This document shows positions 1 to 8,270 of a stretch of DNA of 64,000 bases, piece by piece. The notes beneath the pieces were generated by a model. The model saw nothing but the letters and a program-made list of their open reading frames with translations. It searched no databases and was not told where the DNA came from. Numbering within the stretch: position 1 is the stretch's first letter; each line of letters starts with the position of its first letter. The translations under genes and the position numbers were made by a program. Source of the DNA: Floridanema evergladense (GTDB lineage Bacteria; Cyanobacteriota; Cyanobacteriia; Cyanobacteriales; Aerosakkonemataceae); the NCBI RefSeq assembly GCF_041929205.1, contig NZ_JBHFNT010000202.1; one strand, written 5' to 3'.

Positions 1-174
1 AAAAAGTGGTTTTTCAGGTTGCTGAAGCTGCGTTTGTGAGCCAGAATTAACTGCTTGTGTTTGCTTTTCAGTAGCAGCTAATTCATCAATTTCTTTTTTT
101 GGGCTACAGGATATTAAACTTATATGAGCAAGACAGAGGAAAAGCAAAATTGATTGGTTAATTTTTTTGTTCAT
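1..174 (-). CDS. Lipoprotein, N-terminal part only (runs off the window)
   Basis: The reading frame starts at an ATG at 174 and continues past base 1, so 58 residues are visible. The N-terminus is a bacterial lipoprotein signal: MNKK, a hydrophobic stretch, then the lipobox LISC with Cys23 as the likely lipidated residue. A polar Gln/Thr/Ser-rich linker follows, typical of the segment between membrane anchor and folded domain. The function cannot be read because the mature domain lies outside the window. The lipobox is seen directly; an inner- or outer-membrane-anchored periplasmic location is inferred. Confidence 0.65.
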   Translation of the reverse strand, partial: MNKKINQSILLFLCLAHISLISCSPKKEIDELAATEKQTQAVNSGSQTQLQQPEKPLF

Positions 175-289
175 TGTTAGGAAAAGAAAATTGCTAAGAA
201 TTGGCTTAAAGTAGAAAATTTGTATGTTTTGAATTACTAAAAATTAGCTTAGTAGAAAATGTAATAGCTAGAGTTTACTATGAATTTTG

Positions 290-423
290 GGCTCTCCCGT
301 ACTTGTGGTGGAAAACCCTGGTTTTAGGGACTGGGGACTGGGGACTAGGGACTGGGAAACCTTGTGGAGTAAGCACTTGGCTAATTAATTAGGTTTACTT
401 ATCACCATGATTACGGGAGAGCC
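290..423 (+). mobile_element. MITE-like element, copy 1 (134 bp)
   Basis: This non-coding element is bounded by inverted ends starting GGCTCTCCCGTA; the match continues imperfectly to about 21 bp. It is nearly identical to 33620-33753 and, inverted, to 31476-31650. The core carries GGGACTG heptamers. The flanks are GAATTTTG on the left and GGATTTTG on the right, a 7-of-8 match suggesting an aged 8-bp target duplication. No reading frame is present, so any movement would need a transposase elsewhere. It occupies much of the otherwise featureless 175-578 gap. Confidence 0.8.
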
Positions 424-578
424 GGATTTTGTTGCATGATTCTTCTTTTAACCAGAAATTCATCTATATTATTTGTTGACGATCGCAAAAGGAATTTTTC
501 AAATTCGAGTGTTTTTACTATGTTCGATCGCTTTCTTTCCATGTTAATACCGTAAAAGTTCTTCTATGTCAATCAAAA

Positions 579-881
579 ATGCTTGTCCAAAGTCGATCGC
601 TTGATACTTTAGATTACAGAACAATTGTACTAACAGAAGATAGAAAAGCTTTAAGTTACGAAGTCGTCAGAAGATTTGCAGAAGCGACAGAGGCGGTAGA
701 ATGCTTTTGGAGGATTAGCGATCGATCTTTTTCTGGTTGTGTAGCAGAAGTTTGGTTTAACGAGTTGCCAATAGCCGGAGAATTTGCGCGGGTGTGTGGC
801 GATCGAACTGGTGTTAATTGTAAGCTGCGAGTAACTTCCGAAGGCCCAGCTAAATTTTACGTGACTGTACCTTGTTTGTAA
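579..881 (+). CDS. Small hypothetical protein (100 aa)
   Basis: This is an ATG-initiated frame of 100 residues with cyanobacterial codon usage and internal HIP1-like GATCGATC sites. I do not recognise the family. The protein looks soluble with a mixed alpha/beta pattern, has no signal peptide or membrane segment, and carries four cysteines (FWRISDRSFSGC, GVNC, VPCL regions). It is transcribed toward the 955-1278 gene, and the two share a palindrome in the gap. The overlapping minus-strand frame looks like a shadow. Moderate confidence that it is expressed. Confidence 0.5.
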   Translation: MLVQSRSLDTLDYRTIVLTEDRKALSYEVVRRFAEATEAVECFWRISDRSFSGCVAEVWFNELPIAGEFARVCGDRTGVNCKLRVTSEGPAKFYVTVPCL

Positions 882-906
882 ATATAGAAAAGTCTCTATA
901 TTGTAG

Positions 907-933
907 GGTGCGTTAGCTTTAGCGTAACGCACC
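907..933. repeat. GGTGCGTTA palindrome between convergent genes
   Basis: The arms GGTGCGTTA and TAACGCACC are perfect over 9 bp around a 9-nt centre. This palindrome type is common between cyanobacterial genes. Lying between two convergent frames, it could serve as a two-way transcription stop, but there is no clean T-run. Confidence 0.6.
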
Positions 934-954
934 ATCACCCATCTTTAGTGTCGT

Positions 955-1278
955 TTAAAAAGGAGGTAATAAACCTGTGTTTGCTATGATTCCTTGCATA
1001 GCAGCTTGTTTAGCAACCTGAAAAGCTACTTCAGCATATCGATCGATAAAATCAAATTCAGGTTTAGAAGCATGAAAAGGTCTAATCCCAAGTGATTCTA
1101 CTTTATATTTTTGCTCAAGTTTCCATCCATTTGGAATACAGGTTAAACTCAGTTCTGAAGCATCAATATTTTTAATCCAAAATTCATTACTAAACAAAGG
1201 AGGGTTATCATAAAGAGCTACTTTTAATCTACCTGTTTGGCTACAGATAAAAAATTTTATCTCATGTACATAAGCCAT
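955..1278 (-). CDS. Small hypothetical protein (107 aa)
   Basis: This is an ATG-initiated frame preceded by an AAGGTG-like ribosome-binding sequence. The sequence begins MAYVHEIKFFICSQTGRL and has alternating polar and aromatic residues, suggesting a small beta-rich soluble domain with a helical C-terminus (AFQVAKQAAMQ). No signal peptide, membrane helix or known catalytic motif is visible, and I do not recognise the family. It converges with the 579-881 gene and lies downstream of glcF on the same strand, separated by about 190 bp, so it is probably transcribed on its own. Confidence 0.55.
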   Translation of the reverse strand: MAYVHEIKFFICSQTGRLKVALYDNPPLFSNEFWIKNIDASELSLTCIPNGWKLEQKYKVESLGIRPFHASKPEFDFIDRYAEVAFQVAKQAAMQGIIANTGLLPPF

Positions 1279-1472
1279 GTTTTCACCTTCTATTTTTAGA
1301 AATCTTGTATGGTGGACATAGCTAAAGTTTAAGAAGTTTAAAAAGTACCGACAACAGTATATTTTCGGAATTTCCTAAACTCAACTGCTGGCAAAGTCAA
1401 TTCGGTCTGAATTTATTTGCAATTCAAAACCCAGAAATGACGAATTTTGCCAGCAATTCACTGCTTACCAAT

Positions 1473-2819
1473 TTATGCGTCGATTTTTACACCTCGAATT
1501 GAGTAATCTAATAATTCGATCGGGTGCATAATCGGAATTTCCTTTCCTTGAATCTGCAAATGTTTACTAATTTGCAAACTACAACCAGGATTCGCAGAAG
1601 CAATTAAACGCGCCCCAGTATTCAACAAATTAGTAACTTTTTGTTCTCCCAATTCTTCTGCTACTTCTGGTTGCAGCATATTATAAACACCTGCACTACC
1701 ACAACATAAAGCAGCATCTATTGGTTCGCGCAATTTCACCCCAGGAATTTGCTTTAATAATTGACGAGGTTGGATACTAATTTTTTGACCATGTAACAAG
1801 TGACAAGCATCTTGATAAACCATTATTAACTCATTATCACTAATCGGTGAAAGTGGCGCTTTTAATCCCACTTCTGCCAAAAATTCTTGAGCATCTTTCA
1901 CCTTAGCTGCAAATGCTTTTGCCTTGTCCCGATAGTTACGATCGTCTGCCAAAATATGACCGTACTCTTTCAAAGTGTGACCGCAACCAGCCGCATTAAT
2001 AATGATAAAATCAACGCCAGTTTCAGCAAAACTGTCAATCATTTGTCGCGCCAAACTTTGCGCTTGTTCCCTTTGTCCTTGGTGTTCCGGTAAAGCAGCA
2101 CAACAACCTTGACTTTTAGGAATAACAACCTCGCAACCGTTAGCAGTTAAAACTCTTACAGTTGCTTCATTTACCTTAGAGAAAAACAGTCGTTGTACAC
2201 AACCCAAAATCACCCCTACCCGATACCTTTTTTCCCCTTTTGCTGGGATAACTTCCGGTAAAGTATCGACAAAAGATTTAGCAGTTACATTAGGCAAAAG
2301 AGATTCCATCGCCCCTAAACGAGGCGAGATTTTTTTCAGTAATCCAGTAGCGCGGAAAAACTTAGGAAATCCCAACTTTTGATACACCAATAAAGGTGCT
2401 AACAAAACCCGTAATCTTTGCGGATAAGGAAACAAATTAAAAATCAATTTTCTATACAGAGTATCCGGCAAACTCCGCGAATAATTTCTTTCAATTTGCG
2501 GACGAGTTGCGGCAATTAACTTGTCATATTGTACCCCGGAAGGACAAGTAGTAACACAAGCCAAACAACCCAAACAACTATCAAAATGCTGTACCGTTCC
2601 TTCAGCAAGAGGTGCTTCTCCCTCATTAATCGCATCCATTAAATAAATGCGTCCTCTAGGAGAATCCATCTCCTTACCAATCACGCGATAACTCGGACAA
2701 GTGGAAAGACAAAAACCACAATGTACACAAGTATCAATTAACTTTGGATTAGGCGGATTCTTCGGATCAAACCCACTCAAATCTTCATTATTTGTTGCTG
2801 GTTTCTCAGAAATCTGCAT
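1473..2819 (-). CDS. glcF: Glycolate dehydrogenase, iron-sulfur subunit GlcF
   Basis: This is the electron-transfer subunit of the GlcDEF glycolate dehydrogenase, which oxidises photorespiratory glycolate to glyoxylate. Two 4Fe-4S cluster motifs are visible: Cys31-34-37-41 and Cys82-85-88-92, each followed by Pro. The C-terminal two thirds carry two CCG-type domains (GCVQRLFFSK...QGCCAALPEHQ and YQDACHLLHGQ...ALCCGSAGVY). At 448 residues it is a normal length. It lies 45 bp downstream of glcE on the same strand, so the two are probably co-transcribed; glcD is about 5 kb away with other genes between. Family identity is secure. Confidence 0.93.
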   Translation of the reverse strand: MQISEKPATNNEDLSGFDPKNPPNPKLIDTCVHCGFCLSTCPSYRVIGKEMDSPRGRIYLMDAINEGEAPLAEGTVQHFDSCLGCLACVTTCPSGVQYDKLIAATRPQIERNYSRSLPDTLYRKLIFNLFPYPQRLRVLLAPLLVYQKLGFPKFFRATGLLKKISPRLGAMESLLPNVTAKSFVDTLPEVIPAKGEKRYRVGVILGCVQRLFFSKVNEATVRVLTANGCEVVIPKSQGCCAALPEHQGQREQAQSLARQMIDSFAETGVDFIIINAAGCGHTLKEYGHILADDRNYRDKAKAFAAKVKDAQEFLAEVGLKAPLSPISDNELIMVYQDACHLLHGQKISIQPRQLLKQIPGVKLREPIDAALCCGSAGVYNMLQPEVAEELGEQKVTNLLNTGARLIASANPGCSLQISKHLQIQGKEIPIMHPIELLDYSIRGVKIDA

Positions 2820-2827
2820 CTTCTCTT

Positions 2828-2853
2828 CCTTCGCGCTCTTCGCGTCTTCGCGG
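2828..2853. repeat. CTTCGCG spacer repeat between glcE and glcF
   Basis: Three close CTTCGCG units occupy the glcE-glcF spacer. This is a widespread cyanobacterial intergenic sequence type. It lies just upstream of the glcF start on the minus strand, so it would be part of the glcF leader in a joint transcript. Confidence 0.45.
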
Positions 2854-2864
2854 TTTAATTAAAA

Positions 2865-4184
2865 CTAAATCCCTGCCACAAACCGATGAGGACTAAAAAT
2901 ATTATCAGGGTCAAACTGCTGCTTAATTTTTCGCATTACATCAAAAGCATTGCCACTGTAACCCCAAACATCCAACTGTTTTTTCCAAGCTAAAGGTGCT
3001 TCTAAAACCGTGAGAAAACCGCTATTTGATTGACATAAATTTCTCATTTGTAAAATTGTTTGTGATGACAAGTTTGCACTATCAAATTTTAACAATCCTA
3101 ACCCATTACTAGCATGAATCAATCCCATACTTCCAGGGGCAAGTTTATCCAGTTGAGTTAGGGTGGTGACAGCAGCAGTGGGTAATACTCCTATTTTGCA
3201 GGCGATCGCCAACTCTGCACCAACTTCCCACATAGAATCTTGTAATCCTTGCCATAGATTAACTTCATCATTAGCCGAAATTTGGCTACCTGACAAACCC
3301 AACTTTTCCCCTACTTCTAAAAGACGGTTTGATTGCTCTTTAACACTTTCCATTACACTTTGAAATCGAGCAATTAAACCCAGACCTTTACCCAATCCCA
3401 ACTTATTGACTAATTCAGTAGATAATAAATCAATTGCGATCGGAGTTAAAGCCGAAGCCAGCAAAATTTTATTAGCTTCCGCAATCGCATCTGCTGCACC
3501 AATTAACGCTACAGTTTGGGAAGCTTCCGACATTGGATAAAGTCGAAAAGTGACTTGACTAATAATTCCTAAAGTGCCAAAAGAACCCGTAAATAACTTC
3601 ATTAAATCGTATCCGGCAACATTTTTTACTACTCTGCCGCCAGCTTTGGCAATTTTGCCATCATAACGAACAAAAGAAATTCCTAATAACATATCTCGCA
3701 CGCCGCCATAACGTTGGCGCAGCGAACCAGCATCAGCTGTAGCCACAATTCCGCCGATAGTTGCTGTTTGGGGATAAGCTGGATCTAAAGCGAGAAATTG
3801 CTTTTCTTTAGCAACAATTTCTTGAATATCAGCAAATTTTGCTCCAGCTTCTACAGTGAATGTTAAATCTCCGATCGCGTGTTCCACAATTCGATTTAAG
3901 CGCTTTGTGCTAACAATTAAATCGATATTTTTCGTTAAACCACCCCAAGTCAGTTTGCTACTATTACCGCAAGCTAAAACCCGCCAATGATTTTTATCAG
4001 CACAGGCAATAATTTCGCCTAACTCTTCTTGAGTATTTGGATAAACGATGCAACTAGGAGAAGAATTTTCTGTTACTTTCAGTATTGTTTCTTGTTGGGT
4101 TGCTTCTATTTCTTCCCAGGTACAAATTGCGCTTGGGTTAAGGATAGATGTGAGTTGTTGTGCGATCGCAGTTTGAGTTATCAA
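2865..4184 (-). CDS. glcE: Glycolate dehydrogenase, FAD-binding subunit GlcE
   Basis: This is a 439-residue FAD-binding subunit that partners GlcD and GlcF. An FAD_binding_4 (PCMH-type) domain covers roughly residues 40-215, with the nucleotide-binding stretch ACGNSSKLTWGG and the later GGIVATADAGSLRQRYGGVRD segment, followed by GGRVVKNVAGYDL typical of GlcE. The C-terminal part is shorter than in GlcD, as expected for this subunit. It is the upstream gene of the glcE-glcF pair. ATG at 4184 gives the conserved N-terminus. GlcE is chosen over GlcD because a full GlcD is encoded at 8977-10449. Confidence 0.9.
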   Translation of the reverse strand: MITQTAIAQQLTSILNPSAICTWEEIEATQQETILKVTENSSPSCIVYPNTQEELGEIIACADKNHWRVLACGNSSKLTWGGLTKNIDLIVSTKRLNRIVEHAIGDLTFTVEAGAKFADIQEIVAKEKQFLALDPAYPQTATIGGIVATADAGSLRQRYGGVRDMLLGISFVRYDGKIAKAGGRVVKNVAGYDLMKLFTGSFGTLGIISQVTFRLYPMSEASQTVALIGAADAIAEANKILLASALTPIAIDLLSTELVNKLGLGKGLGLIARFQSVMESVKEQSNRLLEVGEKLGLSGSQISANDEVNLWQGLQDSMWEVGAELAIACKIGVLPTAAVTTLTQLDKLAPGSMGLIHASNGLGLLKFDSANLSSQTILQMRNLCQSNSGFLTVLEAPLAWKKQLDVWGYSGNAFDVMRKIKQQFDPDNIFSPHRFVAGI

Positions 4185-4384
4185 GTATCAAATCCCCTTT
4201 ATAGAAATAGTTGTAAATTTTACTACTCTATCAATTATCGTTCACCATTGGACTATTTCTATACACCGAGCAAAGTTGCTATTAATGCAGAGTTTACCCT
4301 GGTTTTTGAGTTAACCCAAAGCAAAATTTTGCAAAAAACCGGGTATCTGCTTCATATTATTTTGCGTGGTGGCGATCGGATTTA

Positions 4385-5260
4385 TTAGTGCGCCGCTAAC
4401 CAAGCCGACAAATCATCCAGACTGCTAAAATCCAGTAACGCCTCACTTAAATCTTCCAATACAGATAGCGGTAAGTTAGATATGCGTCCTCTGAGTTCGT
4501 CGGATAACTCTCCAAAGCGGTGCAACAAAATACGAACAACTAAATTAGCAGCTTCTTGCTGTCGTCCTTCCAGTTGTCCTTCAATTCGTCCTTCAATTCG
4601 TCCTTCTTCTTTGGCTTCCCGATAAACTCTACTTTCTTCCAATCGCATTCCCAGCATGGCTTCTACCTCCTGACGACTTAGATTAGTAAACTTGTAAACG
4701 ATTATGGTGGCGATCGTATTTATTATGGCGCGACTTGCCTCTGGTTCGCTGACTTCTTGTTGGGCACGTTCGAGTAAATGCCTTGCCTCTACTGGTGCTT
4801 GTTCTTCAGAGACAATTGTGAGTACCATCAAAGCTATCCCTAACGGTAACTCTCGAATCCCACCTAACTCGTTCAGATACACTCGATGCACTTGATCGGA
4901 GTTTAGCAGCGATCGATAAGGATGAGAATCGCTTTGTTCCATACTGCGTGTCGGATAAATCACTACCGCTTGCCAATCCGAATAACGCTCTCGATTGCGG
5001 TAAAAATAGAGAAATGCTTCCCCGAATAAACGTTCGTATAATCGTTCGTCTTTCTGAAACTGAACTTCGCAGAAGTAGACGATTCCTGTACTATCAGTTT
5101 CCGGTGGCAGAAATACACCATCAATCTCAAATTTTGGTTCTTTAACTGCTACCGAGTCAAAGCGATACCTGCTGGCATTAGCTGGGGGAGTTGCCAGTAA
5201 GTCGAATAACAGAGTAGGTGATTGCTGGAAGAGTTTGTAAAAGATTGAGTCTCGCCGCAT
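4385..5260 (-). CDS. DUF2887-type Rpn/PD-(D/E)XK family protein
   Basis: This 291-residue protein begins MRRDSIFYKLFQQSP, the hallmark start of the cyanobacterial DUF2887 family, related to Rpn recombination-promoting nucleases and transposase-like proteins. The nuclease-like core shows FEIDGVF (Asp47) followed by FCEVQFQ (Glu65, Gln67), fitting a PD-(D/E)XK arrangement. The C-terminus has a helical tail with a GRIEGRIEGQLEG repeat, encoded by a triplicated 12-bp unit, and a DUF4351-like end. These genes are present in many copies in filamentous cyanobacteria; actual DNA cleavage and role here are inferred. It is a stand-alone gene with no partner. Confidence 0.8.
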   Translation of the reverse strand: MRRDSIFYKLFQQSPTLLFDLLATPPANASRYRFDSVAVKEPKFEIDGVFLPPETDSTGIVYFCEVQFQKDERLYERLFGEAFLYFYRNRERYSDWQAVVIYPTRSMEQSDSHPYRSLLNSDQVHRVYLNELGGIRELPLGIALMVLTIVSEEQAPVEARHLLERAQQEVSEPEASRAIINTIATIIVYKFTNLSRQEVEAMLGMRLEESRVYREAKEEGRIEGRIEGQLEGRQQEAANLVVRILLHRFGELSDELRGRISNLPLSVLEDLSEALLDFSSLDDLSAWLAAH

Positions 5261-5590
5261 GAATCAGGTTGTAGCGGATAAATCAAGTCAATTGTACTGT
5301 TTAATACTACCGTTTTTACGCTTCGGTAATAGTTAAAATTTATGGTTGGGAAATTGGGACTTACTAAATGGGGAATTTCTAATCAAATTAAGTTAATTTT
5401 ACGTCAGAGTTACAGTTTTATAATCTTGGCAATTTGCCAGAAAAGCTATTAGTAAGAAATTTACTATTCAAATTAAAGGGAGAAAGAAAATCCAAGATAT
5501 GTTCATACTTAATGGGATTAATCCGTCTTCAGACAGAGGAAACAGCCAGAGCGAAGCAGTATTCTTTAAATTAATTTCAAGGTCTTGAAA
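5261..5590. other. Intergenic region between divergent genes
   Basis: This 330-bp AT-rich gap separates divergently transcribed genes and must hold both promoters. A 29-codon frame (5499-5588) overlaps the start of the glycosyltransferase but has no coding support. I see no repeat or clear terminator. Confidence 0.5.
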
Positions 5591-6562
5591 ATGGCTGAAA
5601 CAATTGCTGCTGTGGTTGTAACGTATAACCGCAAACATCTGTTGGTTGAATGTCTGGATGCACTAATTTCTGGAACCAGATTATTAGACAAGATTATTAT
5701 TATTGATAATGGTTCTACAGATAAAACTTTTAATTTACTACAAGAAAAAGGTTACTTAGAAAAATCTTGCATTGATTACATTTTATTGCCAGAAAACACT
5801 GGTGGTGCTGGGGGGTTTTATGAAGGCGTAAAATATGGTTACGAAGCAGGTTACGATTGGTTATGGCTAATGGATGATGATGCTGAACCTAAACTAAATG
5901 CTTTAGAAAAGTTATGCGAACATTTATCTGAACCAAATGTAAGTGCCTTATCAAATTTAAAGATCGATCCCAAAGAAAAGATTGCCTCTACCCATTTAGG
6001 ATTTGTTAATTCTCTTTATGATTCTGATTTTGAAGCGGAAATTTTTAGAGAAGTAAAATATAGTGATATTCAAGATTATCAAACAATAGAACTAAGCTTT
6101 ACTTCTTTTGTTGGACTGTTAGTTAAAAGAAATGCGATCGAGCAAATAGGCTTTCCCAAAAAAGAGTTTTTCATCCATTTCGATGATATAGAATATAGTT
6201 TTAGATTAATGTTAGCCGGGAGAATTTTACTGGTGACAGACAGTATTATTCTTCATAAAGAAGCTACGGCTAAATCAGCCATTACCAAAAACTTTTTCGG
6301 AAAAACTTTTTACAGACCTGCTTACGAAAAGCTTTGGTTATCATATTATGGAACTAGAAATGGAGTCTGGCTAAGAAAGTCCAATTACTCAACAGCCAAA
6401 TTTTACCTGAGACTGCTTAAGAATTATTCCCGTTCCATAATAGCTATACTTTTGTTTGACGATCGCAAGTTAAAACGCCTTCGTTTTTTAACCGAAGCGT
6501 ATCGAGATGGCATCAATGGAAACTTTGATAACCTTAAGCCAAAAACTCTTTTATACAGATAA
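5591..6562 (+). CDS. Family 2 glycosyltransferase
   Basis: This 323-residue GT-A fold sugar transferase opens with VVVTYNRKHLL, the nucleotide-binding start of GT2 enzymes. It has DNGSTDKT, ENTGGAGGF and the metal-binding region WLMDDDAEP. The NTGGAGGF and FFIHFDDIEYSFR motifs resemble rhamnosyl- or galactofuranosyl-type transferases (GlfT2-like), so a role in extracellular or cell-surface polysaccharide is inferred. ATG at 5591 is chosen because AAGG lies 8 nt upstream; an in-frame TTG lies two codons earlier. The gene is notably AT-rich compared with the following lipase gene, which may indicate separate acquisition. Confidence 0.85.
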   Translation: MAETIAAVVVTYNRKHLLVECLDALISGTRLLDKIIIIDNGSTDKTFNLLQEKGYLEKSCIDYILLPENTGGAGGFYEGVKYGYEAGYDWLWLMDDDAEPKLNALEKLCEHLSEPNVSALSNLKIDPKEKIASTHLGFVNSLYDSDFEAEIFREVKYSDIQDYQTIELSFTSFVGLLVKRNAIEQIGFPKKEFFIHFDDIEYSFRLMLAGRILLVTDSIILHKEATAKSAITKNFFGKTFYRPAYEKLWLSYYGTRNGVWLRKSNYSTAKFYLRLLKNYSRSIIAILLFDDRKLKRLRFLTEAYRDGINGNFDNLKPKTLLYR

Positions 6563-6627
6563 GCGAAATAGTTAAACCAGTCAATTCATTAACCTTTTAA
6601 TAAACCTAAAAAGCCAGGATAAATAAT

Positions 6628-6711
6628 ATGCACGTAAAAGAATGGCAAAATGCTGCTAAATATCTGACATCTACTATGTTTTGGCAAGAATATCTTCAAG
6701 TAAACAAATAA
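6628..6711 (+). CDS. Possible 27-residue small protein
   Basis: A short frame, ATG at 6628 to TAA at 6711, encodes MHVKEWQNAAKYLTS and 12 more residues. An AGGA lies 8 nt before the ATG, good ribosome-binding spacing. It sits 26 bp upstream of the lipase gene on the same strand. No family can be named and chance is a real alternative. Confidence 0.25.
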   Translation: MHVKEWQNAAKYLTSTMFWQEYLQVNK

Positions 6712-6736
6712 AAAACACCATATAGGAATTATTAAT

Positions 6737-8071
6737 ATGGTTCAGGTCAATTTTAATATTTGGGGTAATGGTTCGATCGACCTTTCCGGGCAAATCGATC
6801 GCAACTCGCAGACTTATATCATCGTACATGGCTGGAACAACACGGGTGGCAATGCTGCTAACAATTACCAGCCAACTGATTGGATGACTAATCATGCCCA
6901 AACCCTTCGCCAGCGGGAGTCCAACGCTAATATAATTCTGGTGGACTGGGAAGATGGAGCGCGTAATCCCTTCTATTTCCCCTCTGCTAACAGAACGAAG
7001 GATGTTGGCAATCAAGTAGCTGCTTACTTGAGAAATATCAGCGTAGATCCTGACTACACAAGTCTAATCGGACACAGCCTGGGGGCGCAGATCGCTGGAT
7101 TTAGTGGTGCTACCTATCTTCAATCTACCGGGTGCTCTATCTCGCAAATTGTGGGATTAGATGCTGCTGGGCCTGCATTTGAGGGCAGGGGTGCAAGCGA
7201 TCGCCTAGATCCAACTGATGCGGCTCGTGTTGTTAGTTTCCATACCAGTTTTATCTTGGGCTATGACGATCCTTTGGCTACTCTGGATGTCTACCCAAAC
7301 CGGAACGACTTGTTTCAACCCGGACAGAGGAGTTTTATCGGCAATCATGGCTATGCTAATACTCTGTTTACAGAATTGCTCGAAGGCAACAGCTTTACCC
7401 AGTCCAACGGCTTTCTGTTAAACCTAAACACGGTAGTCAATGCGGGATTTGTTGGGGTTAACAATGTCAACACTAGAAACAATAAAGTTGTCGTGGCTCT
7501 CAACTTGTCGGGCACTCTCAACAACGATAATCTCGCAGGTGGCGCTGCTGACGACAACATTAGTGGCGGCGCGGGAAATGACAAAATTAGTGGTGGCGAT
7601 GGCAATGATTCCCTGTTTGGCGATAGCAACACCGATCTCATTAATGGCGGACGTGGTAATGATTTTATCTTCGGTGGTACTGGTGGCGATCGCTTATTTG
7701 GCGATGATGGCAACGACTTGCTCACAGGAGCAGATGCAGTAGTAGACAGAGGTTTTGGGGAGATCGATCGCTTAACTGGTGGCAATGGACGCGATCGCTT
7801 TGTGCTCGGAGTTACACAGGAAGTCTTTTACAGCGACAACGATCCGAACACGAATAGCATCAGCGATTATGCTCTAATTGCTGACTTTAATATCTTGGAA
7901 GACACAATCCAACTGTCCGGTTCCACGTCGAGATATACTTTGGGAGCCTCACCTATGGATTTAGCAGTGGGTACAGCCATTTTTCTCAATGAAACTAGTT
8001 TGGAACTGATTGCGATCGTACAAGGTGCGATCGACCTCAATCTCAGCGCCACCTACTTCGTAAATGTCTAA
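6737..8071 (+). CDS. Secreted RTX lipase with an animal-type (pancreatic-like) lipase domain
   Basis: The 444-residue protein joins a lipase domain (residues 1-215) to calcium-binding RTX nonapeptides (about 265-340, GGAGNDKISGGDGND type) and a C-terminal export region. The lipase part follows the PF00151 pancreatic-lipase order: HGWNN, GHSLGAQ (nucleophile Ser114), VGLDAAGPAF (Asp142), then LATLDVYPN, QPGQ and GNHGY (His204, in the place of the catalytic His). There is no N-terminal signal peptide, as expected for type I secretion. The substrate, triglyceride or phospholipid, is unknown. No type I exporter is encoded nearby. An AGGAA ribosome site precedes ATG 6737. Confidence 0.85.
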   Translation: MVQVNFNIWGNGSIDLSGQIDRNSQTYIIVHGWNNTGGNAANNYQPTDWMTNHAQTLRQRESNANIILVDWEDGARNPFYFPSANRTKDVGNQVAAYLRNISVDPDYTSLIGHSLGAQIAGFSGATYLQSTGCSISQIVGLDAAGPAFEGRGASDRLDPTDAARVVSFHTSFILGYDDPLATLDVYPNRNDLFQPGQRSFIGNHGYANTLFTELLEGNSFTQSNGFLLNLNTVVNAGFVGVNNVNTRNNKVVVALNLSGTLNNDNLAGGAADDNISGGAGNDKISGGDGNDSLFGDSNTDLINGGRGNDFIFGGTGGDRLFGDDGNDLLTGADAVVDRGFGEIDRLTGGNGRDRFVLGVTQEVFYSDNDPNTNSISDYALIADFNILEDTIQLSGSTSRYTLGASPMDLAVGTAIFLNETSLELIAIVQGAIDLNLSATYFVNV

Positions 8072-8203
8072 AAACGTAATTCAGTAGAAAGCATAATTAT
8101 TCTTCAAAAACTTGACTTTCCCACTCTCAAAAGCCAGGTAATAAGTATATAGCATGAGTGGATCTACTGTTTTCTAATATTTTCCCCATAGCTATTATTT
8201 CCT

Positions 8204-8249
8204 CATTACCAGGCTCAGCCTGGTAATGCTGTTTAAGAGGCTCTGCCTC
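8204..8249 (+). repeat. REP element A (two hairpins), left of the RAYT gene
   Basis: Hairpin 1 (8204-8228) has perfect 12-bp arms CATTACCAGGCT / AGCCTGGTAATG around one base. Hairpin 2 (8237-8249) is GAGGC-TCT-GCCTC. The same two-hairpin design recurs at 8810-8853 (inverted), 8925-8970, 39686-39730 and 53802-53848. Confidence 0.85.
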
Positions 8250-8270
8250 AATCTAATCAAGCGTAATAAA

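Noticed and set aside
4385..5260. DUF2887 gene as part of a defence island
   Set aside because: No partner genes typical of defence are adjacent, and the family is a common multicopy cyanobacterial family.
5499..5588. 29-codon leader frame before the GT2 gene
   Set aside because: No ribosome site at good distance, no recognisable peptide pattern, ends by chance 2 bp before the start codon.
7351..7785. Long minus-strand frame opposite the RTX region
   Set aside because: It is the shadow of a GC-biased repeated coding sequence; the peptide is low-complexity Ser/Pro/Leu with no family features.
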